Source of the DNA: Azospirillum sp. SYSU D00513
GTDB lineage: Bacteria > Pseudomonadota > Alphaproteobacteria > Azospirillales > Azospirillaceae
Direction: 5' to 3'
Assembly: GCF_017356015.1 (NCBI RefSeq)
Contig: NZ_JAFIQV010000029.1
Location: forward strand, 38,236-102,235
DNA: 64,000 nucleotides
Shown: in pieces, positions 27,078 through 35,284 of the stretch
Position numbering within the stretch: position 1 is the stretch's first letter
Layout: each line of letters begins with the position of its first letter
Notes under the pieces: generated by a model
The model's database searches: none
Seen by the model: only the letters and a program-made list of their open reading frames with translations
What the model was told of the DNA's origin: nothing
Position numbers and translations under genes: made by a program

Positions 27078-27505
27078 GCAACCGCAATTGGATCGCCGTG
27101 GCCTCGGCCGAGCATGTCAGGCTTGGCCGCGCGAGCGGATTCATGCAGGTCTGCCACGGAAAAGGCGCCCCTCTGCGCCGCATCAAGTCCGGTGACCGGA
27201 TCGTCTATTACTCGCCGACGGAGGTTTTTCGAAAGAAGGACAAGCTGCGGACCTTTACCGCGATCGGCACCGTCGAAGCCGGGGAGCCCTACCAGGTTGA
27301 CATGGGGGACGGGTTCACGCCGTTTCGGCGCGACGTGAGCTGGCGGCGGGCGGAGGAAGCGCCGATACAGCCCTTGCTCGATGTCCTGGACTTCACGGGT
27401 GGGGTGCGGAACTGGGGCCATCAGCTTCGCTTCGGGCTGTTCACGATCAGCGATCATGACCTGGGCCTCATAGCGGAGGCCATGAACGTGCGCCCGTTCG
27501 CCTGA
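27074..27505 (+). CDS. EVE domain-containing protein
   Basis: This 143-residue protein is a single EVE domain (PUA-like fold), a family known to bind modified bases in RNA or DNA. Visible features are the NWIAVASAEHVRLG opening, the GAPLRRIKSGDRIVYYSPTEVF core and the ending QLRFGLFTISDHDLGLIAEAM. It is translationally coupled to the VOC gene (ATGA overlap). No methyltransferase or restriction gene is adjacent, so a role in modified-DNA restriction is not supported here. Confidence 0.88.
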   Translation: MSNRNWIAVASAEHVRLGRASGFMQVCHGKGAPLRRIKSGDRIVYYSPTEVFRKKDKLRTFTAIGTVEAGEPYQVDMGDGFTPFRRDVSWRRAEEAPIQPLLDVLDFTGGVRNWGHQLRFGLFTISDHDLGLIAEAMNVRPFA

Positions 27506-27627
27506 GACCGATGCAAGTTGCGGGCGGCGATGGCAAAGTCGCATCGAACGGCTCCAGCATCGCTCGAAGGGTCAGGGTTTTCCTCGTTCGATGCTGGAGT
27601 GCCTTTCCAAGAAAGGATCCCTCACCC

Positions 27628-28317
27628 GTGTCCCGTGCCGAGCGCCTTCTGGACCTCATTCAGATATTGCGCCGCCACCGTCGGCCCGTGAGCGGACGGG
27701 TGCTCGCGGACGAACTTGGCATCAGTTTGCGGACGCTCTACCGGGATATCGCTGTTCTGCAGACCCAAGGCGCGCGGATCGAGGGCGAAGCCGGTGTCGG
27801 TTATGTCCTCCAACCCGGCTTCGTGCTGCCTCCGCTCATGTTTTCCGAAGAGGAGATCGAAGCCCTCGTGCTCGGGTCGCGTTGGGTCGCCATGCGGGGC
27901 GACGAACGCCTCGGTGCCGCGGCGCGCGACGCGCTTGCCAAGATTGCGGCGGTGTTGCCGGCTGACTTGCGCGACGATCTCGAAGGTTCGGCCCTGCTCG
28001 CCGGACCGGGGGAAGCGATCGCTGCCGCCGACACGAAGGAGCCTCTCATCCGGAAGGCGATCCGGACCGAATGCAAAATCGACATCACTTACCGCGACAG
28101 CGACGCGGCGGAAAGCCGACGCGTCATTTGGCCCTTCGCGCTCGGCTTTTTCGACAAGGTGCGTGTGGTCGTCGCATGGTGCGAATTGCGGCAAGCGGTT
28201 CGGCATTTTCGCACCGACCGCATCCTCGCGCTGACCCCGACGGAGACGCGCTATCCACGTCGTCGCCAAGCGCTTCTCAAGGCATGGCGCGAGGCCGAAA
28301 ACATCGCTCCGCAATGA
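27628..28317 (+). CDS. YafY-type WYL domain transcriptional regulator
   Basis: This 229-residue protein has a DeoR-like helix-turn-helix (residues 2-55, SGRVLADELGISLRTLYRDIAVLQTQG) followed by a WYL domain (about 135-215, with CKIDITYRDSDAAESRRVIWPFALGFFDKVRVVVAWCELR). The GTG at 27628 was chosen because family members start VSRAERLLDLIQILR; AAAGGA lies about eleven bases upstream. WYL domains bind nucleic acids or small ligands. It follows the VOC-EVE pair by 122 bases on the same strand and may control it. Confidence 0.92.
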   Translation: MSRAERLLDLIQILRRHRRPVSGRVLADELGISLRTLYRDIAVLQTQGARIEGEAGVGYVLQPGFVLPPLMFSEEEIEALVLGSRWVAMRGDERLGAAARDALAKIAAVLPADLRDDLEGSALLAGPGEAIAAADTKEPLIRKAIRTECKIDITYRDSDAAESRRVIWPFALGFFDKVRVVVAWCELRQAVRHFRTDRILALTPTETRYPRRRQALLKAWREAENIAPQ

Positions 28318-28416
28318 ACCGCATCGAACGCGGGCGCCGGAAATCATGCGCGGAACCTCGATGGCCGCCCCAGGGCCGGGGCGGCCATCGATCCGTGCGA
28401 TTTCACCAGTGCGATT

Positions 28417-30108
28417 TCAGGCGGCCTTGATCGCCGCGAGGAACCGCTCGACATCAGCCTTGAGGGTTTCCGCCTGCTGGGCCAGCTCCCCGGACGCGCT
28501 CATCACCTGTCCGGCGGCGGCTCCGGTTTCGCCGGCGGTCTGCGTCACCTGGCCGATGTTGCTCGACACTTCCTGAGTGCCGGAAGCCGCCTGCTGGACG
28601 TTGCGCGAGATCTCGTTCGTCGCCGCCCCCTGCTCCTCGATCGCCGCGGCGATGCCGGTGGAGATGTCGTTGATCTGGGCGATGGTGCCGCCGATTTCGC
28701 TGATGGCCTGCACGGCTCCGTTGGTGGCGCCCTGGATGGCGACGATCTGGGCGGCGATATCCTCGGTGGCCTTGGCGGTTTGACTGGCCAGGCTTTTCAC
28801 CTCTCCGGCGACCACGGCGAACCCCTTGCCGGCCTCGCCGGCGCGCGCGGCCTCGATGGTGGCGTTCAAGGCAAGCAGGTTGGTCTGAGACGCGATGTTG
28901 GTGATCAGGCTGACCACATCTCCGATCCTTTGCGCCGCCTCGGCCAGCCCCTGGACCGTCGCGTTGGTGCGCGTTGCTTCCTCGACGGCTTTTCCGGCGA
29001 TCCGCGTGGAGCGGGTGACCTGCGTGCCGATCTCCTGAATCGAACTCGCCATCTCCTCGGCAGCGGTAGCGACCGTCTGCACATTGGCGCTCGTCTGCTC
29101 GGCCGCGACCGCGACGGCGGTCGCCTGATTGTTGGTCTGCTGCGCCATGGCCGCCATGCTCTGCGCCGTGGCGTCCAGTTCGGAAGCGGCGGCGGAGACC
29201 GTGCGCAGTGCCGTCGTGGCGCTGCCCTCAAACTCACGGATCAGACGGTCGACCGTTTCGGCCCGGCGCTGCTTGGCCTGCTGCTCCGCGGATTGCACCG
29301 CAGCCAGGCGGTCGGCTTCGATCAGACCGTCCTTGAACACCTGCACGGCCCGGGCCATGGCGCCGATCTCGTCGCGGCGTTCCGTGCCGGTAACCGCAAC
29401 CGCCAGATCATGGCCGGCGAGGCGTTCCATGAGGCCGGTCATGGCCTGGATCGGCTTGGCGACCGTGGCGATGACGATCCACCCGGCGGCGACGCAGATG
29501 GCCGTCACCAGAGCGAGGATGCCGCTGATGAGCATCTTGCTGCTGGCGTAGATCGCCGCCCCTTCGTCCGCTGCGGCCTTGCCGCCCGCGGCGTTGAAAT
29601 CGATGAGTTCCTGAAGCAATGCCTTGGCCTGCCGGAACACCGCCCTGGACTCGCCGCGGTACAGCCTGCTGGCCACCTCGTTCTCATTTTCGCGGGACAG
29701 CGTGAGGAGCTTCTGCTCGCTGATGGAAAGGTAACGCTCCCAAGTACCGGAGAACTTCCTGTATGTTTCGGTTTCAATTCCGGGCGTGAGCAAGGCCTCG
29801 TACCGCTTTCTCTGCTCCTCCATGTTCTTCAGCGCGGCGGCGATCAACTGCTCCTCGGCCGCCATGTCCGCTGGAGTGGGGGAGGTGATGTGAGCGCCTT
29901 CCAGGCTGCGATAGGCCTCCAACGAACTGCTGATTGCGCCGATCAACCCGACGCTGGGCAACCAATTGTCACGGATCGACGCAGCGCCATCATTCACCGC
30001 AGATATGCGGTTTATTGATGATAAGCCCATTCCAATGGTGAAGGCTATTATCAACAGGAACACTGTAAGAGACTTTGCCCGAACACTGACATTGGCAAGA
30101 CGTAACAT
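28417..30108 (-). CDS. Methyl-accepting chemotaxis protein
   Basis: This 563-residue transmembrane chemoreceptor signals to CheA/CheW. The first membrane helix is at about 13-31 (SLTVFLLIIAFTIGMGL). A periplasmic four-helix-bundle sensor spans about 32-195. The second helix is at about 196-217 (LISGILALVTAICVAAGWIV). HAMP and linker follow, then the cytoplasmic signalling domain with the hairpin tip NIASQTNLLALNATIEAARAGEAGKGFAVVA-type sequence near 430. ATG 30108 is the start that precedes the first helix; the frame stays open upstream but reads as non-coding. Its ligand is unknown. There is no pentapeptide CheR tether. Confidence 0.94.
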   Translation of the reverse strand: MLRLANVSVRAKSLTVFLLIIAFTIGMGLSSINRISAVNDGAASIRDNWLPSVGLIGAISSSLEAYRSLEGAHITSPTPADMAAEEQLIAAALKNMEEQRKRYEALLTPGIETETYRKFSGTWERYLSISEQKLLTLSRENENEVASRLYRGESRAVFRQAKALLQELIDFNAAGGKAAADEGAAIYASSKMLISGILALVTAICVAAGWIVIATVAKPIQAMTGLMERLAGHDLAVAVTGTERRDEIGAMARAVQVFKDGLIEADRLAAVQSAEQQAKQRRAETVDRLIREFEGSATTALRTVSAAASELDATAQSMAAMAQQTNNQATAVAVAAEQTSANVQTVATAAEEMASSIQEIGTQVTRSTRIAGKAVEEATRTNATVQGLAEAAQRIGDVVSLITNIASQTNLLALNATIEAARAGEAGKGFAVVAGEVKSLASQTAKATEDIAAQIVAIQGATNGAVQAISEIGGTIAQINDISTGIAAAIEEQGAATNEISRNVQQAASGTQEVSSNIGQVTQTAGETGAAAGQVMSASGELAQQAETLKADVERFLAAIKAA

Positions 30109-30496
30109 CGCCGCGTTTCTTTCCGTTTCAGCCTTGAGTCGGCAGATAATTTTACAGGGCTGAAATATGTCCTCGCAAAAATTAATAAAATGCAAAGTTT
30201 TCGTGCGTTTCCGACGCGGCGGCGGAGCAGGCTCCAACCTGCAAGGACAGCCGCAGTTGCAATCCCAGATACACCGGTGTTCCTGCCAGTCGGGGAAGGG
30301 TGAATGCGATGCGTCCGTTCGCAGGGGTGGAGCGTGGCCGGTGTCGTCGTCCTCAACTCCGCCGGTACCCCTGTCGCCGTCACGGGGACGGAGTCCATTC
30401 ACGCGTGACATCGGTCCCATTTCGGCACTTATGGATTTCGAAAACAGACTCCAAGTCTCTGGACAACGCCCCCCGCGTCAAAAGGAGGATCACGCC
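30109..30496. other. Divergent 388-base gap between chemoreceptor and GFA genes
   Basis: The part near 30150-30200 is AT-rich and likely holds the chemoreceptor promoter. In-frame upstream extensions of both genes are open but have no start with a ribosome site, and their codon use is poor. I see no gene in it. Confidence 0.45.
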
Positions 30497-30991
30497 ATGA
30501 AGCTCGAGGGTTCCTGCCGCTGCGGCGCCGTCCGCTTTTCCCTGAACTCGCCGACTCCCTATCCCTTCATGCGCTGCTACTGCTCCATCTGCCGGAAGAG
30601 TGCCGGCGCGGGCGGCTACGCCATCAATCTCGGCGGCGACGCCGCGAGCCTGGAGGTGCGGGGAGGGGAGGCGGTCGCGACCTGGCGCGCGCCGGTCGAG
30701 GACCCGGACCATCCGGGCCGGACCTGCCCCGGCCCGTCCCGCCGCCATTTCTGCACGCGGTGCGGCTCCGCCCTGTGGGCCGAGGATCCGGCCTACCCGG
30801 ACCTCGTGCACCCCTTCGCCTCGGCCATCGACACGCCCCTGCCGGAGCCGCCGGAGCGCGTCCACATCATGCTGGACTTCAAGGCGCCCTGGGTCCGGGT
30901 TCCCGACGGGCCGGGCGAGGTCCATTTTGCCCGCTACCCGGAGGAGTCGCTGGAGGACTGGCACCGCCGGCACGGGCTGCTCGATCCCTGA
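30497..30991 (+). CDS. GFA family (glutathione-dependent formaldehyde-activating-like) protein
   Basis: This 164-residue zinc protein belongs to the GFA/CENP-V family. The zinc ligands are seen as CRCGAVRF (residues 7-9), CYCSICRKSAGAG (near 30) and FCTRCGSALW (near 87). AAAGGAGG lies eight bases upstream of ATG 30497, a very strong ribosome site. The family name comes from glutathione adducts of formaldehyde, but most members have no proven activity. It is followed after 92 bases by csbD. Confidence 0.92.
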   Translation: MKLEGSCRCGAVRFSLNSPTPYPFMRCYCSICRKSAGAGGYAINLGGDAASLEVRGGEAVATWRAPVEDPDHPGRTCPGPSRRHFCTRCGSALWAEDPAYPDLVHPFASAIDTPLPEPPERVHIMLDFKAPWVRVPDGPGEVHFARYPEESLEDWHRRHGLLDP

Positions 30992-31083
30992 GGGCGAGCG
31001 CCGGGGACGATTTCAGCCGGAACCTGTTGGTCTGGATGTTCTGGCCGGCGGAGACGCCGGCATGCCATGGAGAGGATCGAGCG

Positions 31084-31266
31084 ATGAACGATGACCGCAC
31101 CGAAGGTTCGATGAAGAAGATGAAGGGCGACCTCAAGGAAGGCGTCGGCAACCTGACCGGGGACAGCAAGCTTCAGTCCGAGGGCAAGGCCGACAAGGCC
31201 GAGGGCAAGATCCAGAACGCCATCGGCGGCATCAAGGACGCCCTGACCGGCAAGGGCAACCCTTGA
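31084..31266 (+). CDS. CsbD family stress protein
   Basis: This 60-residue hydrophilic, alpha-helical protein is of the CsbD family, abundant in general stress regulons. The sequence KMKGDLKEGVGNLTGDSKLQSEGKADKAEGKIQN has the family's repeated KG(x)xKE and GD..L...GK..K.EG pattern. GAGAGG precedes ATG 31084. The function is unknown, but expression is usually stress-induced. Confidence 0.9.
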   Translation: MNDDRTEGSMKKMKGDLKEGVGNLTGDSKLQSEGKADKAEGKIQNAIGGIKDALTGKGNP

Positions 31267-31366
31267 CCGCCCCTGACCGCTAGGTCCGGAAAGGCCGGAT
31301 GACTTGGAGCGCGACGTCATGGCATGTCATCGCGCTCTCCTCCACCTGGAGTTATGCCGCCTGGAG

Positions 31367-32386
31367 TCATGGCCCGCCGCGCCCGCCGACGGCGCCGTAC
31401 ACCTGACCCGTCGCGTAGCTGGAGTCCTGGGACGCGAGAAGGACGTAGATCGGGGCGAGTTCGGCTGGCTGGCCGGGGCGGCCCATCGGCGTGTCGCCGC
31501 CGAAGCTCGTGAGCTGGTCCGGCGGCTGGCCTCCGCTCGGCTGCAGGGGCGTCCAGACGGGCCCCGGCGCCACCGCGTTGACGCGGATTCCCTTCTGCGC
31601 GACCTGCTTCGCGAGGCTCTTCGTGAAACTCATGATCGCCGCCTTGGTCGCCGAATAGTCCAGCAGGTTGGCGGAGGGTTCGTAAGCCGTGACCGAACTG
31701 GTGTTGATGATGGTGGAGCCCGGACCCAGGTGCCGCATGGCAGCCTTGGTAATCCAGAACATCGCATAGACGTTGGTTTTGAAGGTCTCGTCGAGCTGCT
31801 CCGTGGTCAGCTCCAGGATGGACGGCACGGAGTGCTGCCTCGCGGCGTTGTTGACGAGGATGTCGAGGCCGCCGAGTTCCCGCGCGGCGTCGGCGACGAG
31901 CTTGTTGCAGAAGGCCTCGTCCCGGATGTCGCCGGGCAGGGGGATGGCCTTGCGCCCTTCCGCCCGGATCAGCTCGACCACCTCCCGCGCGTCCGGCTCC
32001 TCGGCCGGCAGGTAGTTGAAGGCGACGTCGGCGCCCTCGCGCGCGAAGGCGATGGCGGCGGCCCGGCCGATGCCCGAATCCCCGCCGGTGACGAGCGCCT
32101 TGCGCCCGGCAAGGCGGCCCGAGCCCTTGTAGCTGGTCTCGCCGTGATCGGGGCGGGGCGTCATCCGGCTGGCGAGGCCCGGCCATTCCTGCTCCTGCCG
32201 GGGAAAGGGCGGGCGGGGGTATTCGGTGACCGGGTTCCGCATGGCCGGCGCGCCGCTGGCCGCGCCAGCGCCGGTCGGAGCGTTCCCCTGCTGCGCCAGC
32301 ACGGGCGTGCCGAAGGCCGCGACCATGCCGGTGGCGATGCCGCCGACGACGAGCCGCCGCGAGCTGTCGATGTCCTCAGGGTTCAT
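31367..32386 (-). CDS. YghA-type SDR oxidoreductase with Tat-like signal
   Basis: This 339-residue short-chain dehydrogenase is closely like E. coli YghA. It has TGGDSGIG near residue 100 for the nucleotide, NNAARQ near 170, SSVTAYEPSANLLDYSATK with Ser and YxxxK, and the VNAVAPGPVWTPLQP loop. Unlike YghA it has a 30-residue extension SSRRLVVGGIATGMVAAFGTPVLA that looks like a twin-arginine signal, suggesting export with bound cofactor. GGAG lies six bases upstream of ATG 32386. It is convergent with csbD. Confidence 0.9.
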   Translation of the reverse strand: MNPEDIDSSRRLVVGGIATGMVAAFGTPVLAQQGNAPTGAGAASGAPAMRNPVTEYPRPPFPRQEQEWPGLASRMTPRPDHGETSYKGSGRLAGRKALVTGGDSGIGRAAAIAFAREGADVAFNYLPAEEPDAREVVELIRAEGRKAIPLPGDIRDEAFCNKLVADAARELGGLDILVNNAARQHSVPSILELTTEQLDETFKTNVYAMFWITKAAMRHLGPGSTIINTSSVTAYEPSANLLDYSATKAAIMSFTKSLAKQVAQKGIRVNAVAPGPVWTPLQPSGGQPPDQLTSFGGDTPMGRPGQPAELAPIYVLLASQDSSYATGQVYGAVGGRGGP

Positions 32387-32454
32387 GTCCGTCTCCGCGC
32401 CCACTGCCGGGCAGGGGCATTGCCCAACGCGGGGCGCCTGCCGATGGGATGGGT

Positions 32455-32479
32455 AACCGTCATGCCGTGCATGGGTTCC
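32455..32479 (-). promoter_or_regulatory. Possible EcfG (general stress) promoter of the YghA-type gene
   Basis: On the minus strand GGAAC (32479-32475) is followed after 17 bases by GTT (32457-32455), that is GGAAC-N16-GGTT against consensus GGAAC-N16/17-CGTT. The leader would be about 60 bases. It fits the company of CsbD-like stress genes. Confidence 0.4.
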
Positions 32480-32611
32480 CGCGCGGAGGACCGGCGCTCC
32501 GGGGGCCTGGGACGCGCAACAGATCGGGATGCAAGGGAGTTGGAGTGCGCAGATCCTTGCCGGCCTCCCGCGGCTTCCTTGGCCGGCACCCGCAGCATAC
32601 AGGAGGTTTTC

Positions 32612-33826
32612 GTTAAAGCCGTTGTCTTCCATGGCGTGGGCGACATCCGCGTCGACGAGGTGCCCCAGCCCAAGATCAAGGACCCGCACGACGCGATCGT
32701 CCGCATCACGGCGAGCGCCATCTGTGGCACCGACCTGCACATGATCCGCGGCACGCTGCCCGGCATGAAGCCCGGCACCATTCTCGGGCATGAGGGGGTA
32801 GGGGTGGTCGAGGAGGTCGGCCCCATGGTGCGCAACCTGAAGCGGGGCGACCGCGTGGTGATTCCGTCCACGATCGGTTGCGGCTCGTGCAATTACTGCC
32901 GCTCCGGCTATTTCGCGCAGTGCGACGAGGCCAACCCGAACGGCCCGGCAGCCGGCACCGCCTTTTTCGGCGGTCCGGAGATGACCGGTCCCTTCGACGG
33001 GCTTCAGGCCGAATACGCTCGCGTTCCCTACGCCAACGTCGGGTTGGTGAAGCTGCCGGACCAGGTCACCGACGATCAGGCCATCCTGATCTCCGACATC
33101 TATCCGACCGGCTATTTCGGCGCCGAACTGGCCGAGATCAAGGCAGGCGACATCGTCGCGGTCTGGGGCTGCGGCCCGGTCGGACTGTTCGCGATCCTCA
33201 GCGCCTTCCAGCTCGGCGCCAGCCGGGTCATCGCGGTGGACGGGATTGAAGGCCGGCTGAACCGCGCCCGCGACCTCGGCGCGGAGGCGGTGGACTACAA
33301 TCAGGAAGACCCGGTCCAGGCGATTCGCGATCTGACCGGCGGCGCCGGCCCCGACCGGGCCATCGACGCGGTGGGTGTGGATTCCGAACGGCCCAAGACC
33401 GGCCCGGCGGCGGAGCAGGCAAATCAGCAGGCTGGACAGTTCGCACAGGAGGTCCAGCAGATCGCGCCGGACGCCAACCCGCGGGGCGACCAGTGGAAGC
33501 CCGGCGACGGTCCGTCCCAGGCGGTGACCTGGGCCCTGGATTCGCTGGCGAAGGCGGGAACGCTCTCGATCATCGGCGTCTATCCGCAGACCGACAAGTT
33601 CTTCCCCATCGGGATGGCGATGAACAAGAACGTCACCGTCAACATGGGAAACTGCAACCACCGCAAATACATTCCCCGTCTCGTCTCGATGGTCGAGGCC
33701 GGCACCGTCGATCCGGCCAGGATCCTGTCGCACGTCGAACCGATGGGCGACGTCATCGAGGCCTACAAGCAGTTCGACCTGCGCAAGCCGGGATGGGTGA
33801 AGGTGGAACTGGTCCCCGGCCGGTAG
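32612..33826 (+). CDS. Zinc-dependent alcohol dehydrogenase (formaldehyde dehydrogenase-like)
   Basis: This is a roughly 404-residue medium-chain zinc dehydrogenase of the FdhA-like group. It has catalytic zinc ligands in AICGTDLH and GHEGVG, structural zinc cysteines in CGSCNYCRSGYFAQC, the NAD motif VWGCGPVGLFA, and the group's insertion (about 245-290, rich in Gln and Ala, before SQAVTWALDSLAKAGTL). AGGAGG (32601-32606) points to the codon at 32612, but this is GTT, not ATG/GTG/TTG. The reading from there (VKAVVFHGVGDIRVDEV) is the normal N-terminus. The next in-frame ATG would remove the catalytic cysteine. Confidence 0.88.
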   Translation, partial: VKAVVFHGVGDIRVDEVPQPKIKDPHDAIVRITASAICGTDLHMIRGTLPGMKPGTILGHEGVGVVEEVGPMVRNLKRGDRVVIPSTIGCGSCNYCRSGYFAQCDEANPNGPAAGTAFFGGPEMTGPFDGLQAEYARVPYANVGLVKLPDQVTDDQAILISDIYPTGYFGAELAEIKAGDIVAVWGCGPVGLFAILSAFQLGASRVIAVDGIEGRLNRARDLGAEAVDYNQEDPVQAIRDLTGGAGPDRAIDAVGVDSERPKTGPAAEQANQQAGQFAQEVQQIAPDANPRGDQWKPGDGPSQAVTWALDSLAKAGTLSIIGVYPQTDKFFPIGMAMNKNVTVNMGNCNHRKYIPRLVSMVEAGTVDPARILSHVEPMGDVIEAYKQFDLRKPGWVKVELVPGR

Positions 33827-33885
33827 TGCCGGCGGCCACGGCTGCCCTGTTGTGGACGATGCTTGAACCTTCACGGAGAACGGAC

Positions 33886-34077
33886 ATGCCCAAGGCGGAG
33901 TCGAAGAAGCAGCAGATGGCGTCCGGTGCCGCGCTCGCCGCAAAGCGTGGCGACAAGCCGGCGTCCAGCCTCAGGGGTGCATCGAAGGAGATGGCCAAGT
34001 TGATGAGCGAGAAGGAACTTCACGACCTGGCCGCCACCAAACGCAAGGATCTCCCGATGCGCGAGTCGAAGGATTAG
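33886..34077 (+). CDS. DUF3008 family small protein
   Basis: This is a 63-residue basic, helical protein. The pattern KKQQMASGAALAAKRGDK, then LRGASKEMAKLMSEKELHDLA, matches DUF3008, a family of unknown function that often sits near stress genes. CGGAG lies eight bases upstream of ATG 33886. The next gene begins two bases after its stop, so the two are co-transcribed. Confidence 0.88.
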   Translation: MPKAESKKQQMASGAALAAKRGDKPASSLRGASKEMAKLMSEKELHDLAATKRKDLPMRESKD

Positions 34078-34079
34078 CC

Positions 34080-34871
34080 ATGCTGTTCCGGGACGACGGC
34101 GACGGCGTGATCGCCATCCCGCAGCCGAGCCATGCCTGGCTGTCGGGCCAACTGATGCGGGTTTGGGGAAACAACGCCTTCCACCCGCCGTCGCCCCGCG
34201 AGGAGGTCTGCCTCGGGGCGGAGCAGCACGACATCGGCTGGCTGTCCTGGGAAGCCGAGCCGACGCTGAACCCGCGGACCGGCCGGCCGCACGGCTTTCA
34301 GGACCTTGATGCTGGAACGCACACCGGGATCTGGACGCGGGGCGTGCGCTGCGCGCTCGCCTTCGGGCGCTACCCAGCCCTCATGGTTTCCCTGCACGCC
34401 GACACGATCTACGGAACCTTCTTCGACTTCGACAAGGCGTCGCAGGAGGACGCGGCGCTCGTCCGGCGCTTCCTGGAGGGGCAGCACCGGTTCCAGCGCG
34501 ACTGCGTCGCGGCCTTGGCGGCCAATCCCCGTTATGCGGCGGACCTGACGCCGGACGCGCTTGAGCGCAACCGGATGCTCATCGCCGCGGTCGACCGCAT
34601 GTCGCTGGAGATCGGCTGGGGCGTCGGGGAGGAGACGGTGATCCCCGGCGTGCCGACCATCGGCGAAGTCAGGACCGAACTTCGTCTCGGCGCGGTACGC
34701 GGAAACCCGGCCGATCTGCGCGTGGAGCCCTGGCCATTCGAGGCGGGGCGTGTCGATCTGGTCTGCGAGGGGCGCCGCCTGCGTGGCCGCTTTACCGATG
34801 ATTCGGCGATGCGCCGGGCGCTTGATGAGGCGGAGCCCGTCACGATCCTGACCGTGCTTTCGCCGCGCTGA
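34080..34871 (+). CDS. DUF3891 family protein
   Basis: This 263-residue cytoplasmic protein matches the DUF3891 pattern: PQPSHAWLSGQLMRVWGN near the start, then LGAEQHDIGWLSWE, MVSLHADTIYG and a C-terminal strand-rich part. The His-Asp pair in EQHDIGW and the other conserved His residues suggest a metal-dependent hydrolase-like helical fold, which is an inference. It starts two bases after the DUF3008 stop. Confidence 0.85.
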   Translation: MLFRDDGDGVIAIPQPSHAWLSGQLMRVWGNNAFHPPSPREEVCLGAEQHDIGWLSWEAEPTLNPRTGRPHGFQDLDAGTHTGIWTRGVRCALAFGRYPALMVSLHADTIYGTFFDFDKASQEDAALVRRFLEGQHRFQRDCVAALAANPRYAADLTPDALERNRMLIAAVDRMSLEIGWGVGEETVIPGVPTIGEVRTELRLGAVRGNPADLRVEPWPFEAGRVDLVCEGRRLRGRFTDDSAMRRALDEAEPVTILTVLSPR

Positions 34872-34923
34872 GGCGCGGCCCTCCGGCGGCGCGCCGGATC
34901 ATCAGAGGGAATGTTGAATCGTC

Positions 34924-35235
34924 ATGACGGACAAGGGTCAAAAGACGCTCGATCAAGCCTATGAGGGGCTGGAGAAGGAGGCGCCCGACCGCGTGGCGCG
35001 CGCCATCCGCTGGCTCCGCGACCCGAAGGCGCGCTGGATCCGCATACCGCTCGGGGTGCTGTTCATCATCGCCAGCATGCTGTGGTTCCTGCCGGTGGTC
35101 GGGATCGAGATGCTGCCGCTTGGCTTGCTGCTCATTGCGCAGGACGTGCCTTTCCTGCGGAAGCCGGTCGGCCGTTTCATGATCTGGCTGGAGCGGAAGT
35201 GGGTCGCCCTGCGCCATCGCTGGCAGCGGGGCTGA
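34924..35235 (+). CDS. Small membrane hypothetical protein
   Basis: This is a 103-residue protein with a soluble N-terminus (DQAYEGLEKEAPDRVARAIRWLRDPKARWIR), a hydrophobic hairpin (residues 41-75, with a PVVG turn) and a basic C-terminus RKWVALRHRWQRG. It probably has two short membrane helices with both ends in the cytoplasm. AGGGA precedes ATG 34924. No known domain is recognised. It is the last gene of the plus-strand run before the AraC gene. Confidence 0.75.
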   Translation: MTDKGQKTLDQAYEGLEKEAPDRVARAIRWLRDPKARWIRIPLGVLFIIASMLWFLPVVGIEMLPLGLLLIAQDVPFLRKPVGRFMIWLERKWVALRHRWQRG

Positions 35236-35284
35236 AACGCATCGGGCGTCGCGCCGGAGTTCAGGGCGGGCGGTTGCGCTCCGC

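Noticed and set aside
27074..27505. A modified-DNA restriction system around the EVE gene
   Set aside because: No nuclease, helicase or methyltransferase gene lies in the neighbourhood.
30109..30420. In-frame 104-codon extension of the chemoreceptor
   Set aside because: It has no ribosome site and no membrane or sensor features; receptors start just before the first membrane helix.
32387..33943. In-frame upstream extension of the YghA-type gene
   Set aside because: It runs antisense through the alcohol dehydrogenase gene; the true start has a ribosome site and a signal sequence.
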